64,000 nt of DNA from Rhodospirillales bacterium (GCA_019455065.1 JACFNC010000009.1:1-64000); one strand, 5' to 3'; counted from the first letter of the stretch, positions 8,655-16,958 are shown. Notes: generated by a model from the letters alone, not told the origin. Made by a program: numbers and translations.

Positions 8655-9464
8655 TTGGCGACGATTCGCGACAACCGCATTCTATATGAGACCTGCCCAT
8701 TATGCGGCGGTGCCGACTTCAAGGCGCTGGTGAAGGCAGACTGTTCGCGGCACCCCCTGTACCACCCTTCCATCGGTGCGGCCATGCGCTGGTGCCGTTG
8801 CGCAGGGTGCGGTCATGTATTCACCGAGGGCTATTTCACCGACGAAGCGCTTGATTTGATATTCGGCAAGACCCACGACCACCAGAGCGTGGGCAACAAC
8901 GCCGAGCGACAGCGGCTGGTATCCGCGCGCATGGTGGAGCGGGTGGCGTCCTATGTCGCGGACGGCCATTGGCTGGATGTCGGGTTCGGCGACGGTTCGC
9001 TCCTGTTCACCGCGGAGGAGTGGGGCTTCACGTCCGTGGGACTCGATCTCAGGCAGGGCAACGTCGAGGCCCTTCGAGGGTTGGGCATCGAATCGCATTG
9101 TCTCGACGTCGAACGCCTCGATCAGGCCGGCCGGTTTGCGGTCATCAGCATGGCGGACGTGCTCGAACACATGCCGTATCCGAGCGTGGGGCTGACAGCG
9201 GCACACAAGCTGCTGCGGCCGGGCGGCGCGCTCTTCGTGTCCATGCCGAACATGGACAGCGTGGTCTGGCGGCTGCTCGACCAGGCGAGGACGAACCCCT
9301 ATTGGGGCGAGATCGAGCACTACCACAATTTCGGCCGTCGGCGGCTCTACGCATTGCTGGCCGAACATGGGTTCAGGCCAGTGCACTATTCGGTAAGCGA
9401 GCGTTACCGTGTCTGCATGGAGATCATTGCCCTGCGGCAGGACGTGGCGGCGGAGGTGGGATAA
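8655..9464 (+). CDS. Class I SAM-dependent methyltransferase with N-terminal zinc-binding motif
   Basis: About 269 residues. The N-terminus has paired cysteine motifs (CPLCGG near residue 14, then a CRCAGCGH run near residue 50) that probably bind zinc. SAM motif I is LDVGFGDGS at about residues 106-114, and motif IV is ISMADVLEHMP. This architecture is common among methyltransferases acting on sugars or sugar-modified proteins. I prefer the TTG at 8655 because GGGGGGAGAG lies just upstream; an in-frame TTG at 8643 has no such site. It lies 15 nt after the glycosyltransferase and 1 nt before the sulfotransferase-like gene, so it probably acts on the same substrate. The substrate is unknown. 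Confidence 0.85.
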   Translation: MATIRDNRILYETCPLCGGADFKALVKADCSRHPLYHPSIGAAMRWCRCAGCGHVFTEGYFTDEALDLIFGKTHDHQSVGNNAERQRLVSARMVERVASYVADGHWLDVGFGDGSLLFTAEEWGFTSVGLDLRQGNVEALRGLGIESHCLDVERLDQAGRFAVISMADVLEHMPYPSVGLTAAHKLLRPGGALFVSMPNMDSVVWRLLDQARTNPYWGEIEHYHNFGRRRLYALLAEHGFRPVHYSVSERYRVCMEIIALRQDVAAEVG

Positions 9465-9465
9465 T

Positions 9466-10254
9466 ATGGAAAAGAGGTTGTTCTTCACGGTCACCCCGGG
9501 CCGCAGCGGTACCAACTACCTCGCCGAGTTGCTGCATGGCATCCCCGGGATAACTGCGCTCCATGAGCCGGAGCCCAATTTCGTCCACGTCCTGAGACGG
9601 GTCCAACAGGACCCGACCGTCGCCCATGCGTTCTTGCGCGATCACAAGCTTCCGGCGATATCCAAGGTCGAAACGCCCGCCTATCTGGAAACGTCCCATC
9701 TGACCTGCAAGGGGTTCATCGAACCCCTGTTGAGGTTGGGAATGGCGCCGGGTCTCATCATTCTGCGCCGGCCTCCGAGAGAGGTGGCCTGGAGCTTGCT
9801 GGAGAGGCGCACGGTCCCAGCGCGAACCCCGGCCGGCATGGCCTATCTGCTGGAGCCGCGCGATCCCTATGTTCTTCCCCTGCCGGGGTGGGAACGCCTT
9901 TCCGACTACCATCTCTGCTTCTGGTATGCGCTGGAGATCGAGCGGCGCCAGTTACGTTATACGCAAATGGCCGCGGAACTTGGCCTGCCGGTGGTCGACC
10001 TGACCAACCGTGAACTCAATGCGCTGCCCGTCTTCGCCGAAGTCCTGGCGGTGTTGGGGATCGAGGCGACGGATCAGGTTCGTGCGCGGCATGCGCAGGT
10101 GAGCGGCAAGGTCCACAATCCAAACTCGGTGCGTCAGCAGCCGCCGGACAATCTGGATGAGTTAGAGAACGACGTGTGGAACCGCGTGGCCGATTTCGAA
10201 CCCCTGCTGGCCGGAAAGATCAGCGAACGCTACGCGCGCGGGACGGCGGTGTGA
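9466..10254 (+). CDS. Sulfotransferase-family protein
   Basis: 262 residues. The N-terminal loop TVTPGRSGTNYLAELL (about residues 7-22) matches the 5'-phosphosulfate-binding P-loop of PAPS-dependent sulfotransferases. A second conserved region (LIILRRPPREVAWSLLERR, about residues 105-123) resembles the 3'-phosphate-binding segment. The predicted reaction is transfer of a sulfuryl group from PAPS to a hydroxyl, plausibly on a glycan. The ATG at 9466 starts 1 nt after the methyltransferase stop, so translation is probably coupled. Third gene of a putative modification operon. Family assignment is fairly sure; substrate is not known. Confidence 0.75.
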   Translation: MEKRLFFTVTPGRSGTNYLAELLHGIPGITALHEPEPNFVHVLRRVQQDPTVAHAFLRDHKLPAISKVETPAYLETSHLTCKGFIEPLLRLGMAPGLIILRRPPREVAWSLLERRTVPARTPAGMAYLLEPRDPYVLPLPGWERLSDYHLCFWYALEIERRQLRYTQMAAELGLPVVDLTNRELNALPVFAEVLAVLGIEATDQVRARHAQVSGKVHNPNSVRQQPPDNLDELENDVWNRVADFEPLLAGKISERYARGTAV

Positions 10255-10291
10255 CCCGTTCCTGACGGGCTGGAGCAGGCTCTGAAATAGA

Positions 10292-10347
10292 AAACGGCCC
10301 CGAAGGGCCGTTTGAAGGAAACCGGTGCCGGACGAGCCGGCACCGGT
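10292..10347. terminator. Double hairpin between the convergent sulfotransferase and flagellin genes
   Basis: Two perfect stems: AAACGGCCC/GGGCCGTTT (10292-10313, tetraloop) and ACCGGTGCCGG/CCGGCACCGGT (10321-10347, 5-nt loop). On the minus strand the second is followed by TTTCCTTC, suitable for ending the flagellin mRNA. On the plus strand the first is followed by only TTT. Bidirectional termination is likely. Confidence 0.7.
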
Positions 10348-10358
10348 ATTTGGTGTGA

Positions 10359-11555
10359 TTAGCGGAACAGCGCCAGCACCGAACCGGGCTGCTGGTTGGC
10401 GATCGACAGCGCCTGCATGCCGAGCTGCTGCTTGACTTGCAAGGACTGCAGAAGGGCCGATTCCGCGGCCAGGTCGGCGTCCACCAGCTGGCCCACGCCG
10501 ATTTCCATGGTGTCCGTCAGCTTCTTGACGAAATCGCCCTGGACTTCGAGGCGGGTGGCGGCGGCACCGAGACGGCTCAACGCCTTCTTGAGGTTGTTGA
10601 TCGAGGTTTCCACAGTCGTCACCGCGGCCGTCGGATCACCGCCAGCGGCAGTGCCGGAGACGAAGCCGGTGACGTCGGAGGTGGCGTCGTCAGCGGCGAT
10701 GATGCCGTCCTTGTGGGTGACCTCCATGTTGCCGCTCGCGTTGTACGACACCGAGAAGCCTTCCTCCTCCATCTTCGCCTTCAGCTTGGCGAGGAGGTTG
10801 GCCGGGCTGTCGTTGACGCTGTCGTACTGGACGACGATGTTGTCGCCATCGGTCGGCGCGGTGGTGGTCGGATCCTCGATGAACTCGAAGGTGTAGGTGT
10901 CGGTGCCCACCGTGAATTCGACGACTTCATTGTCGGCGACGCCCACGAAGGTGCTGTCGAACACCAGTTCGACCGTCGCGTTGGTGACGTCGATACCGTC
11001 GATGCCCAGACCGGTCGCCGTCAGGTTCTCGTAGTCGACGGTCAGGCTGCTGGTGGTCATCGTCGACGCGCTGGTGCGGTTCAGCGACCCAAGCACCGAC
11101 AACTGGCTGCCGCCGGGGGCGTCGAGCGAGGAATCGGCGGTGACGTCGTTGATCAGGTTGACGCCGTTGAACTGCGCGGCGGCGGCGATGTCGTCGATCT
11201 GGTCGATGTACTGCTGGATGTCGCGGTTGATCGCGGCGCGGTCAACGTTCGACTCCTGGGCCTGCACCACCTTGGCCTTGACCTTGTTCATCAGGTCGGA
11301 GATCGATTCCGCCGCCTTCAGGGCGACGTTCACGGTCGATTCGCCAAGAGCCAGCGAGTCCGAGATCGCCTTGAAACCGGCGATGTCGCCGCGCATGCCC
11401 TGGGCGATGGCGAAGGTCGACGCGTCGTCCTTGGCACCTTCGACGCGCAGGCCGCTGTTGATGCGCGACTGGGTGGTCGCCAACGACTTGTTCGTCGAGC
11501 TCAGGGTCTGAATGGCGATGAGGGCGTTGGCATTGGTGTTAACGGAAAAAGACAT
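10359..11555 (-). CDS. fliC: Flagellin (filament subunit)
   Basis: 398-residue filament protein secreted through the flagellar export channel. The conserved D0/D1 N-terminus is clear (NTNANALIAIQTLSSTNKSL, then SGLRVEGAKDDASTFAIAQG). The C-terminal D0 ends SIANQQPGSVLALFR. A variable Thr/Ser/Asp-rich region at about residues 150-320 is surface-exposed in the filament and could carry glycans. It is the only flagellin gene in the window. It lies beside a glycosyltransferase-methyltransferase-sulfotransferase operon and the flaF-flbT regulators. I could not recognise its promoter. Confidence 0.95.
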   Translation of the reverse strand: MSFSVNTNANALIAIQTLSSTNKSLATTQSRINSGLRVEGAKDDASTFAIAQGMRGDIAGFKAISDSLALGESTVNVALKAAESISDLMNKVKAKVVQAQESNVDRAAINRDIQQYIDQIDDIAAAAQFNGVNLINDVTADSSLDAPGGSQLSVLGSLNRTSASTMTTSSLTVDYENLTATGLGIDGIDVTNATVELVFDSTFVGVADNEVVEFTVGTDTYTFEFIEDPTTTAPTDGDNIVVQYDSVNDSPANLLAKLKAKMEEEGFSVSYNASGNMEVTHKDGIIAADDATSDVTGFVSGTAAGGDPTAAVTTVETSINNLKKALSRLGAAATRLEVQGDFVKKLTDTMEIGVGQLVDADLAAESALLQSLQVKQQLGMQALSIANQQPGSVLALFR

Positions 11556-11915
11556 TTCTTGTCTCCATCGTTCTATGGTTGCGGCGGTCTTCCTTCTGGA
11601 AGGTTACGCCCTTTCGTGAGGGAAAAACCCACTCACGGTCGAAACGCTACCACGTTCGGAGAAAATGTCTAGCCAAAAAGTTAATGCCGAAACGGACGTG
11701 CTCGTGACGGGCCTGCCGCTTGTCCGCGCCCCTGGATTGCTTCGCCCGCGGCTCGAAATGACGGAGGCGGAGGTGGAGGCGGGGCAAGCGGGCCGGTTCT
11801 AGCCGCCGTCCCGGCAAAAGGTCGTCATGGCGAGGAGCCTTGCGACGAAGCAATCCATCTGGCCGCCGCCCTTGTCGGCATCGCTTCGGAGCTGGGGCGG
11901 CTGAACCGCTCCTTC
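11556..11915. other. 360-nt intergenic region upstream of flagellin
   Basis: It contains the flagellin leader and presumed promoter nearest 11555, and a REP-like repeat pair at 11733-11857. I looked for sigma-54 (GG-N10-GC) and sigma-28 patterns reading toward flagellin and found none convincing. No gene is seen. Confidence 0.5.
11733..11857. repeat. REP-like inverted repeat pair (TGGATTGCTTCG family)
   Basis: The left copy begins TGGATTGCTTCG and ends AATGACGG (11733-11764). The right copy (11823-11857) is its inverted partner, CGTCATGGCGAGG through CGAAGCAATCCA. The arms share the outer 12 bp plus a GGCTC block and the ATGACG end. This is a widespread intergenic palindromic repeat type. 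It lies downstream of flbT and far upstream of flagellin. Confidence 0.65.
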
Positions 11916-12326
11916 CTATTTCGTCCCCGCGGCCGGCGCCGGCGCCAGCACGGTCTGTTCGTAGTCCATGACGTCGCGCAGCAGGATGAGCGCGCGATAG
12001 AAATCGCGGTCGCCCACCGCCGCCACGGCCTGGAAGATCTTTCCCACCGCGTCCTCGTTGGTCAGCACGGCGGCCAGCTCGGCCGCGCGCCGCGTGAATT
12101 CCGCCGTGTAGTCGCGAAAGTTCTCGGGATCGAGATACATCAGCTGGACCGGAAAATACACGCGCTTGGCGGGGGTGTTGACGTCCTGGTCCGACAGGAT
12201 CAGCCGCTCGCGCAGGATCTGCGCCTTGTTGAGCAGCACGAGGGCCGAGCGGCGGTTGCCGTTCTTGATCACGGCGCCGTTGATGATGATGCGTTCGCCG
12301 GGAGCGAGATCGAGTTTGAGGGGCAT
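11916..12326 (-). CDS. flbT: Flagellar biosynthesis repressor FlbT
   Basis: 136-residue post-transcriptional regulator found in alphaproteobacteria; in Caulobacter it binds the flagellin mRNA leader and limits translation when the hook is incomplete. Family hallmarks are LKLDLAPGERIIINGAVIKN at residues 3-22, then RLILSDQDV and KRVYFPVQLMYLDPE. Length is typical. It follows flaF by 46 nt on the same strand and lies beside the flagellin gene, the usual context. Confidence 0.93.
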   Translation of the reverse strand: MPLKLDLAPGERIIINGAVIKNGNRRSALVLLNKAQILRERLILSDQDVNTPAKRVYFPVQLMYLDPENFRDYTAEFTRRAAELAAVLTNEDAVGKIFQAVAAVGDRDFYRALILLRDVMDYEQTVLAPAPAAGTK

Positions 12327-12372
12327 GGCGGGCCTTTGGAGGGGCGGCGGGGTTTCGGGGCGAAAGGGGCGG

Positions 12373-12735
12373 TCAGCCTTGCGGTTCCGGGGCGGGGTCG
12401 GCCAGGCCCTGCATGACGTTGCGATTGACCGCGATCAGCGGCTCGACCGGCGCCTGGCCGCGTTCGACCTGGGCGGTGTAGCGGATGGCCCAGATCGACA
12501 GCGAGATCAGGGCGGCGCGCAGTTCGGTCGGCAACTGGTTGCCCTCGGCGGCAAGGTCGGCCTGCAGCACGATCCACAAACGCTTGTTGTCATAGCAGGC
12601 GGTGGCGAATTCAGGCGAGCCGGGATTGGCGGCGTGGCGCGCGAGGGCCGCGGTGACGGTGGCGAACGCCCGGTATTCGATCTGGCGTGCCGTCTCCGAC
12701 CTGTTCTGTTGCGTCGTGTACGCGTGTACGCTCAT
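12373..12735 (-). CDS. flaF: Flagellar biosynthesis regulator FlaF
   Basis: 120 residues. FlaF is a small cytoplasmic protein that promotes flagellin synthesis or export and opposes FlbT. Family signatures are YTTQQNRSETARQIEYRAF near the N-terminus and LRAALISLSIWAIRYT with LIAVNRNVMQGL in the second half. I chose the ATG at 12735 (MSVHAYTT) because it matches the family N-terminus and has a purine-rich GGGAGGGGG just upstream; the longer reading frame upstream is not conserved. It precedes flbT in the same operon. Confidence 0.9.
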   Translation of the reverse strand: MSVHAYTTQQNRSETARQIEYRAFATVTAALARHAANPGSPEFATACYDNKRLWIVLQADLAAEGNQLPTELRAALISLSIWAIRYTAQVERGQAPVEPLIAVNRNVMQGLADPAPEPQG

Positions 12736-12981
12736 GACCTGCCCCCTCCCGTGACCCCGCGCCGCGCGTGGAGGACTACCACTTTCTGCGCGGCGATCAC
12801 CCTTAGCATATCCACAAAGGCCGGGAATGAGAATCGCTGTTTGGCCGGATTCGCCGAAGGCTCGCCAAGGACGTGCGCAACCCAACTTTTGGGTTTATCC
12901 CCCGGCGAATTGGTGTTAAGGTGAGATTGAGCCTCCATGTGCGGAGGGGCAGAATGTCCTTACGAGGCGAAAGGTCTTGCA
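12736..12981. other. Intergenic region between flaF and the FlaG-like gene
   Basis: Divergent 246-nt region holding both promoters. The half nearest the FlaG-like gene is comparatively AT-rich, for example TTTTGGGTTTATC near 12890. I could not assign a sigma-54 or sigma-28 promoter. Confidence 0.35.
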
Positions 12982-13371
12982 ATGGAAATGCAGGCGATCC
13001 CTACGGCGCAGGGTTGGCGGCCGCCCGTCAATGCCAAGCCGATGTGGCCCGTCGCCGGTCCCCGCTTTGGGCCGGACGAGAAGAGGGCTGAAGAAACTAT
13101 AGCGCAGAACGCCGCTGGCGTGGCCGGCGATGAGCCGTGGGGCGTCAACGCGTCTCCGGCCGGAGAAGCGGGTGAGGCGGACGTTTCCCCGCCGCGGCCG
13201 CACGCGTTCCGCTCGGAGTACCGCTACGACGAGGGGCGCAGCTTCATCGAGCTGCTCCACGACGTCACCGAGCGCGTGTTGTGGACGGTGCCTGCCCGGG
13301 CCGTCATCGACTCGGTGACCAAGAATCTCGACGCCCAGCCGCCGGGTGCGCGGCTGAACGCCTACGCCTGA
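12982..13371 (+). CDS. Small flagellar-cluster protein, FlaG-like
   Basis: About 129 residues. The C-terminal half (FRSEYRYDEGRSFIELLHD, then VLWTVPARAVIDSVTK) resembles the FlaG pattern of a short beta segment, a charged turn and an I/V-P-x-x-x-I/V motif, but is divergent. The N-terminal half is disordered, Pro/Ala/Glu-rich. I chose the ATG at 12982 because CGAAAGG lies about 7 nt upstream; an upstream ATG at 12937 would add 15 residues. It precedes a DUF1217 gene by 25 nt. FlaG proteins affect filament length. The assignment is tentative. Confidence 0.6.
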   Translation: MEMQAIPTAQGWRPPVNAKPMWPVAGPRFGPDEKRAEETIAQNAAGVAGDEPWGVNASPAGEAGEADVSPPRPHAFRSEYRYDEGRSFIELLHDVTERVLWTVPARAVIDSVTKNLDAQPPGARLNAYA

Positions 13372-13396
13372 TCCGGACGGAAGGGCGGGACGGAGC

Positions 13397-14194
13397 ATGT
13401 TCGGAACCTCGGCAATCTCGCAACCCACGCTGCCGGCGGTCGGCCTCTACGCGGCGCTGGAGAAGACGCGGGATCGCCAGTTCGCGCAGTTCGTCAAGCA
13501 GCCCGGCGTCGCGCGCGAGGTCGCCTACTTCAAGGAAAACATCGGGAACGTCAAGTCGCTCGACGACTTCACCAAGAACTATCGTTTGATGAAATTCGCC
13601 CTTACGGCGTTCCAGCTCGAAGAGAAGAGCGACGCCCCGGGCTTCATGAAGAAGATTCTCGGCCAGTCGCTCGACGACGACGAATCGTTCGTCAACCGCA
13701 TGATCGACCCGCGCTTCAAGGACATGGCGAAGGCGTTCGACTTCGCGGGTCAGGGGGTGGCGCGGCTGAGCGATCCCGCGGTGATCAACAAGGTGGTCGA
13801 CGGCTATTTGACGAACGAGTTCGAGAAGTACATGGGCAACAGCAACCCCGCGATGCGCGAGGCCATGTACTTCAAACGCATGGCCGGCGGGGTCAAGAAC
13901 GCCTACCAGATCCTGGCCAACAAGGTGATCCTGTCGGTGGTGCAGACGACGCTCGGCCTGCCCAAGGAAATGGCTTATCTCAAGGTCGAGAAACAGGCCC
14001 AGATGATCGAGAAGAAACTCGACGTCGCAAAGCTGTCCGACCCCCGCTTCGTCGACACCTTCATCCGTCGCTTCGTGGCCCAATCCGACCTGCAGAGCAG
14101 CCAGGCGGCGCTTGGCCCGGCGAACATGGTCAGCCTGATCCAGCCGCTATCGGCCAATCCCTTCCTCGGCAACAACGTCAATCTGAGCGTCTGA
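13397..14194 (+). CDS. DUF1217-family flagellar protein
   Basis: 265-residue, mostly helical soluble protein with no signal peptide or membrane segment. Features such as FVKQPGVAREVAYFKENIGN (about residues 28-47), MKFALTAFQLEEKS and FVNRMIDPRFKDMAKAF match DUF1217 proteins, which occur almost only in alphaproteobacterial flagellar clusters. Its exact role is not known to me; an accessory role in rod, hook or filament assembly is inferred from context. It is the second gene of a two-gene plus-strand unit. Confidence 0.8.
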   Translation: MFGTSAISQPTLPAVGLYAALEKTRDRQFAQFVKQPGVAREVAYFKENIGNVKSLDDFTKNYRLMKFALTAFQLEEKSDAPGFMKKILGQSLDDDESFVNRMIDPRFKDMAKAFDFAGQGVARLSDPAVINKVVDGYLTNEFEKYMGNSNPAMREAMYFKRMAGGVKNAYQILANKVILSVVQTTLGLPKEMAYLKVEKQAQMIEKKLDVAKLSDPRFVDTFIRRFVAQSDLQSSQAALGPANMVSLIQPLSANPFLGNNVNLSV

Positions 14195-14235
14195 CCGCCG
14201 CGCGGCGCGCGTCGACGGCGGCGCGCAGGTCCACG

Positions 14236-14384
14236 GTCATTGCCAGGCTTGGCCTGCTGCTGCCCGGCAATCTGGTTGCGACCAACCCGACCATCGACCG
14301 TCATGCGCGGGCTTGACCCGCGTATCCACGCGGCGATCACCCGTGAGAAGGCGCGGATGGCCGGGCCAGGCCCGGCCGAGACGG
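14236..14384. repeat. REP-like palindromic repeat cluster
   Basis: Two elements lie between the convergent DUF1217 gene and flgN. The first (14236-14273) has TGCCAGGCTTGGCCTG and CCCGGCAATC blocks. The second (14299-14384) begins CGTCATGCGCGGGCTTGACC with CGCGGG/CCCGCG arms and ends with GGCCGGGCC/GGCCCGGCC arms and GAGACGG. This is a common alphaproteobacterial intergenic repeat style, unlike the families at 11.8 and 34.6 kb. Confidence 0.6.
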
Positions 14385-14419
14385 CAGGGAAAAGAGGCCG
14401 CTAGCCTTGCTTCAAGGGG

Positions 14420-14863
14420 TCAGAGCGTCCTGTCCAGGGCAACCCGGGCCGGGTGTGCGGCATCCTGCAGGCGACCGTGGCGGGAATAGACCCGGCTCGG
14501 GGATTGCGCCTGCAACTCCTCGGTGACGATGGCCAATACCCGCTCGTGGACGGCCTTCTGCGCCGCCAGCAAGCGGGCATTCTCGGCCGCCTTCGCCATG
14601 AGCGCCTCGCCCACGGCCTTGACCTCGGCGCGCAGGGTCGGGTCGACCTCGGCGAAGGCGGCGGGGTTCTTGGCGATCGTGCGCACGGCGCTGTCGTAGG
14701 CGGCGATGAGCATCGCCTTCTCATCCTGGAGGGCGGCGATGTCGGCCGTGCGCCCGGCCGTCAGGGCCAGGTGCTCCTCGTTGAGCAACCGGATCAGGCG
14801 GCCCGCCATGACGCCCACGTCGGCCAGCCGCTGGCTTGCGCTTTGTGATGATCTGTCGTTCAT
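14420..14863 (-). CDS. flgN: FlgN-family flagellar chaperone
   Basis: 147-residue helical protein. The heptad-like segment LIRLLNEEHLALTAGRTADI (about residues 22-41), followed by LQDEKAMLIAAYDSAV and a long helix to about residue 115, fits the FlgN family. FlgN is the export chaperone for FlgK and FlgL. Its ATG overlaps the flgJ stop by 4 nt (ATGA), so translation is coupled; it is last in the flgI-flgJ-flgN operon. The C-terminus is less conserved. Confidence 0.75.
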   Translation of the reverse strand: MNDRSSQSASQRLADVGVMAGRLIRLLNEEHLALTAGRTADIAALQDEKAMLIAAYDSAVRTIAKNPAAFAEVDPTLRAEVKAVGEALMAKAAENARLLAAQKAVHERVLAIVTEELQAQSPSRVYSRHGRLQDAAHPARVALDRTL

Positions 14864-15168
14864 GATCCCATCTCCTGGGCGGCGAGCAGGGTGCTCCGCA
14901 GCGCGTCGGCGATGCCGATGCCGCCCCTGCTTGCCAGCTCCTTGCCGTACTCGTCGATCAGCAGCGACCGGAACATGTCCTCGCCGGGGCCGCCGCCGAA
15001 CAACCCGTCGGTTCCGATGCCGGCGAACATCTGCTGCATCACCTGACTGAGGAACATCGCCTCGAACTTTTCCGCGGCCGTGGCCGCCGCGGCCTGGTCC
15101 GCCGAGGGACGGGGGCTCGGGGCGGTGCCGGTGGCCTGGGTCGGCGCCATTGGAAACATCGGCCCCAT
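14860..15168 (-). CDS. flgJ: Rod-binding protein FlgJ, N-terminal domain only
   Basis: 102 residues. The conserved rod-binding region is seen (KFEAMFLSQVMQQMFAGIG at about residues 34-52, then FRSLLIDEYGKELASRGGIG). It helps assemble the rod in the periplasm. The C-terminal muramidase domain of enterobacterial FlgJ is absent, as is usual in alphaproteobacteria, where another enzyme opens the peptidoglycan. The start codon shares a base with the flgI stop (TGATG), and its stop overlaps flgN. Confidence 0.88.
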   Translation of the reverse strand: MGPMFPMAPTQATGTAPSPRPSADQAAAATAAEKFEAMFLSQVMQQMFAGIGTDGLFGGGPGEDMFRSLLIDEYGKELASRGGIGIADALRSTLLAAQEMGS

Positions 15169-16304
15169 CACATCACCTCGATCTCGGCTTGCAGGGCGCC
15201 CGCCGCCTTGATCGCCTGGAGAATGGTGATCATGTCGCGTGGCCCGATGCCGAGGGCGTTCAGTCCGTTGACCAGTTCCTGAAGGCTCACACCGTTCGGC
15301 ATCACCGACAACTTCCTTTCCGGGTCCTCCTCGACCTTGACGTCGGTCCGCGGCACCACCGCGGTTTCGCCAGTGGTGGCAAAGGGGGCGGGTTGCGATA
15401 CCTGCGGTGTTTCGGTGATCCTGATGGTCAAATTGCCCTGGGCGATGGCGACGGTGCTGATTCGTACGTTTTCGCCCATGACGATGGTTCCCGACTGCTC
15501 GTCGATCACCACCCGCGCCATCTGGTCGGGCTGGACGCGGAGCTGCTCGATATCGGTCAGCAAGCCGACGACGTTGCCGCGGTAGTCCTCGGGAACCGCC
15601 AGCCGCACGGTGGCCGGGTCGGCGGGGACGGCGGCGGTCGTGCCCAGGAAGGTGTTCACCGCTTGCGCCACCCGGCGCGCGGTGGTCAGGTCGGGATTGC
15701 GCAGCGATATCTTCACGGCGTCCATCTCGGCCATGTCGAAGGCCAGTTCGCGTTCGACGATGCCGCCGTTGGCGATGCGGCCGGAGGTGGGCACGCCCTT
15801 GGTCACCGTGGTCCCCGACGCGCCCGCGGCCGAGAAACCGCCGACCGCGACCTGGCCTTGCGCCACCGCGTACACCTCGCCGTCGGCGCCGACCAGGGGG
15901 GTTACCAGCAAGGTGCCCCCGAGCAGGTTCTTGGCGTCGCCCAGCGCGCTGACGTTCACGTCGATGCGTACGCCCTGGCGCGAGAACGGCGGCAGCACCG
16001 CCGTCACCATGACGGCGGCGATGTTCTTGGGCTGCAGGTTGCCGTCCCGCGTGTTGACGCCCAAGCGTTCCAACATGCCGATCAGGCTCTGCTTGGTGAA
16101 CGCCATGTTGTTGAGGGTGTCGCCGGTGCCGTTCAGGCCGACGACGAGCCCGTAGCCCACCAGCAGGTTGTCGCGGATGCCTTCGAAGTCGGCGACGTCC
16201 TTGATGCGGGACGCGGCGCCCGCCGGCCAGGCAAGGCCGGCCACGAGCAGGGCGGCCAATGCGCATCTGGTCAGGGTTAGCAACGCGGAACGGGCCCTAG
16301 ACAT
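15168..16304 (-). CDS. flgI: Flagellar P-ring protein FlgI
   Basis: 378-residue periplasmic P-ring subunit of the basal body. A signal peptide is visible (LLTLTRCALAALLVAGLAWP, cleaved near AGA-AS). It is followed by the highly conserved RIKDVADFEGIRDNLLVGYG and LVVGLNGTGDTLNN, and the C-terminus has NALGIGPRDMITILQAIKAA. I chose the ATG at 16304 because it gives a proper signal peptide. A sigma-54 promoter lies 36 nt upstream. First gene of flgI-flgJ-flgN, divergent from fliX as in Caulobacter. Confidence 0.96.
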   Translation of the reverse strand: MSRARSALLTLTRCALAALLVAGLAWPAGAASRIKDVADFEGIRDNLLVGYGLVVGLNGTGDTLNNMAFTKQSLIGMLERLGVNTRDGNLQPKNIAAVMVTAVLPPFSRQGVRIDVNVSALGDAKNLLGGTLLVTPLVGADGEVYAVAQGQVAVGGFSAAGASGTTVTKGVPTSGRIANGGIVERELAFDMAEMDAVKISLRNPDLTTARRVAQAVNTFLGTTAAVPADPATVRLAVPEDYRGNVVGLLTDIEQLRVQPDQMARVVIDEQSGTIVMGENVRISTVAIAQGNLTIRITETPQVSQPAPFATTGETAVVPRTDVKVEEDPERKLSVMPNGVSLQELVNGLNALGIGPRDMITILQAIKAAGALQAEIEVM

Positions 16305-16339
16305 GACATCCTCGAGATAACGGTGCTCGCCCCGGCCCT

Positions 16340-16355
16340 TGCGAGATTCGTGCCA
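16340..16355 (-). promoter_or_regulatory. Sigma-54 promoter of flgI-flgJ-flgN
   Basis: The minus strand reads TGGCACG-AATC-TCGCA. The -24 box is perfect, the spacing is correct, and the -12 box is TCGC instead of TTGC. The predicted start near 16328 is about 24 nt upstream of the flgI ATG. Confidence 0.75.
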
Positions 16356-16427
16356 ATCGGATTTGCCGCGATTCCGGGCTGTGGCATCGTCTCGACTCGC
16401 CGTGCCGCCGGAAGAAACGTCCTGGGG

Positions 16428-16442
16428 CGGCAATTCCTGCCG
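16428..16442. promoter_or_regulatory. Enhancer-like palindrome CGGCA-N5-TGCCG
   Basis: The sequence is CGGCA-ATTCC-TGCCG. Its centre is 81 bp upstream of the -24 GG of the flgI promoter and 86 bp before the fliX ATG. It has the same core and spacer length as the site upstream of flgK. A candidate FlbD-type activator site that could also affect fliX. Confidence 0.55.
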
Positions 16443-16520
16443 GGAGCGCGGGGCGATTCGGCTATTTCAATGGGCCGGGGAGCGCGGTAGACTCGGGGCC
16501 ATGGGATTGGGTGGTTGCGA

Positions 16521-16958
16521 ATGAAGCTTACAGGCATCGGTGCGACGTCGGCGGCCAACCGTTCCCGCCGCGGCGACAAGGCGGAAGGAAAGGGCGGCCT
16601 CGGTTTCGCCGGCCACCTTCAGGCCGCCGCCGAGGGCGTCGACGACGCGCGCCCGGTCGAGGCCACCGCGCCCCTCAACGCCGTGGACGCCCTTCTCGCC
16701 GCACAGGCCGTGCCCGACGCGACGGACGGCGAGGCGCGGCGCAGACTTCATCGGCGCGGCGAGGACATTCTCGATAGGCTGGAGGAACTCCGCAGGGCGA
16801 TCGTGCTCGGGGTGGTCTCGAAAGAAGGCCTGATCGACCTCGCCCGCATGGTGCGCAGCCGGCGCGACCAATGTGCCGATCCGAACCTGGGAGCCGTCCT
16901 CGACGAGATCGAGTTGCGCGCCGAGGTTGAGATCGCCAAGCTCTCCCGGCGTCCATGA
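16521..16958 (+). CDS. fliX: Flagellar assembly regulator FliX
   Basis: About 145 residues. In Caulobacter FliX links completion of early flagellar structures to the sigma-54 activator FlbD. The C-terminal half carries the family signature (ILDRLEELRRAIVLGVVSKE, then LARMVRSRRDQCADPNLG and a final EIELRAEVEIAKLSR). The N-terminus begins MKLTGIGA, also typical. I prefer the ATG at 16521 to a TTG at 16515. It is divergent from flgI across about 215 nt holding the sigma-54 promoter and palindrome. Confidence 0.9.
   Translation: MKLTGIGATSAANRSRRGDKAEGKGGLGFAGHLQAAAEGVDDARPVEATAPLNAVDALLAAQAVPDATDGEARRRLHRRGEDILDRLEELRRAIVLGVVSKEGLIDLARMVRSRRDQCADPNLGAVLDEIELRAEVEIAKLSRRP

Noticed and set aside
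11556-11700. Sigma-28 or sigma-54 promoter for flagellin
   Set aside because: No GG-N10-GC pair and no TAAA-N15-GCCGATAA-like match in the right place. CCGAAC with an upstream TTAAC has the wrong spacing.
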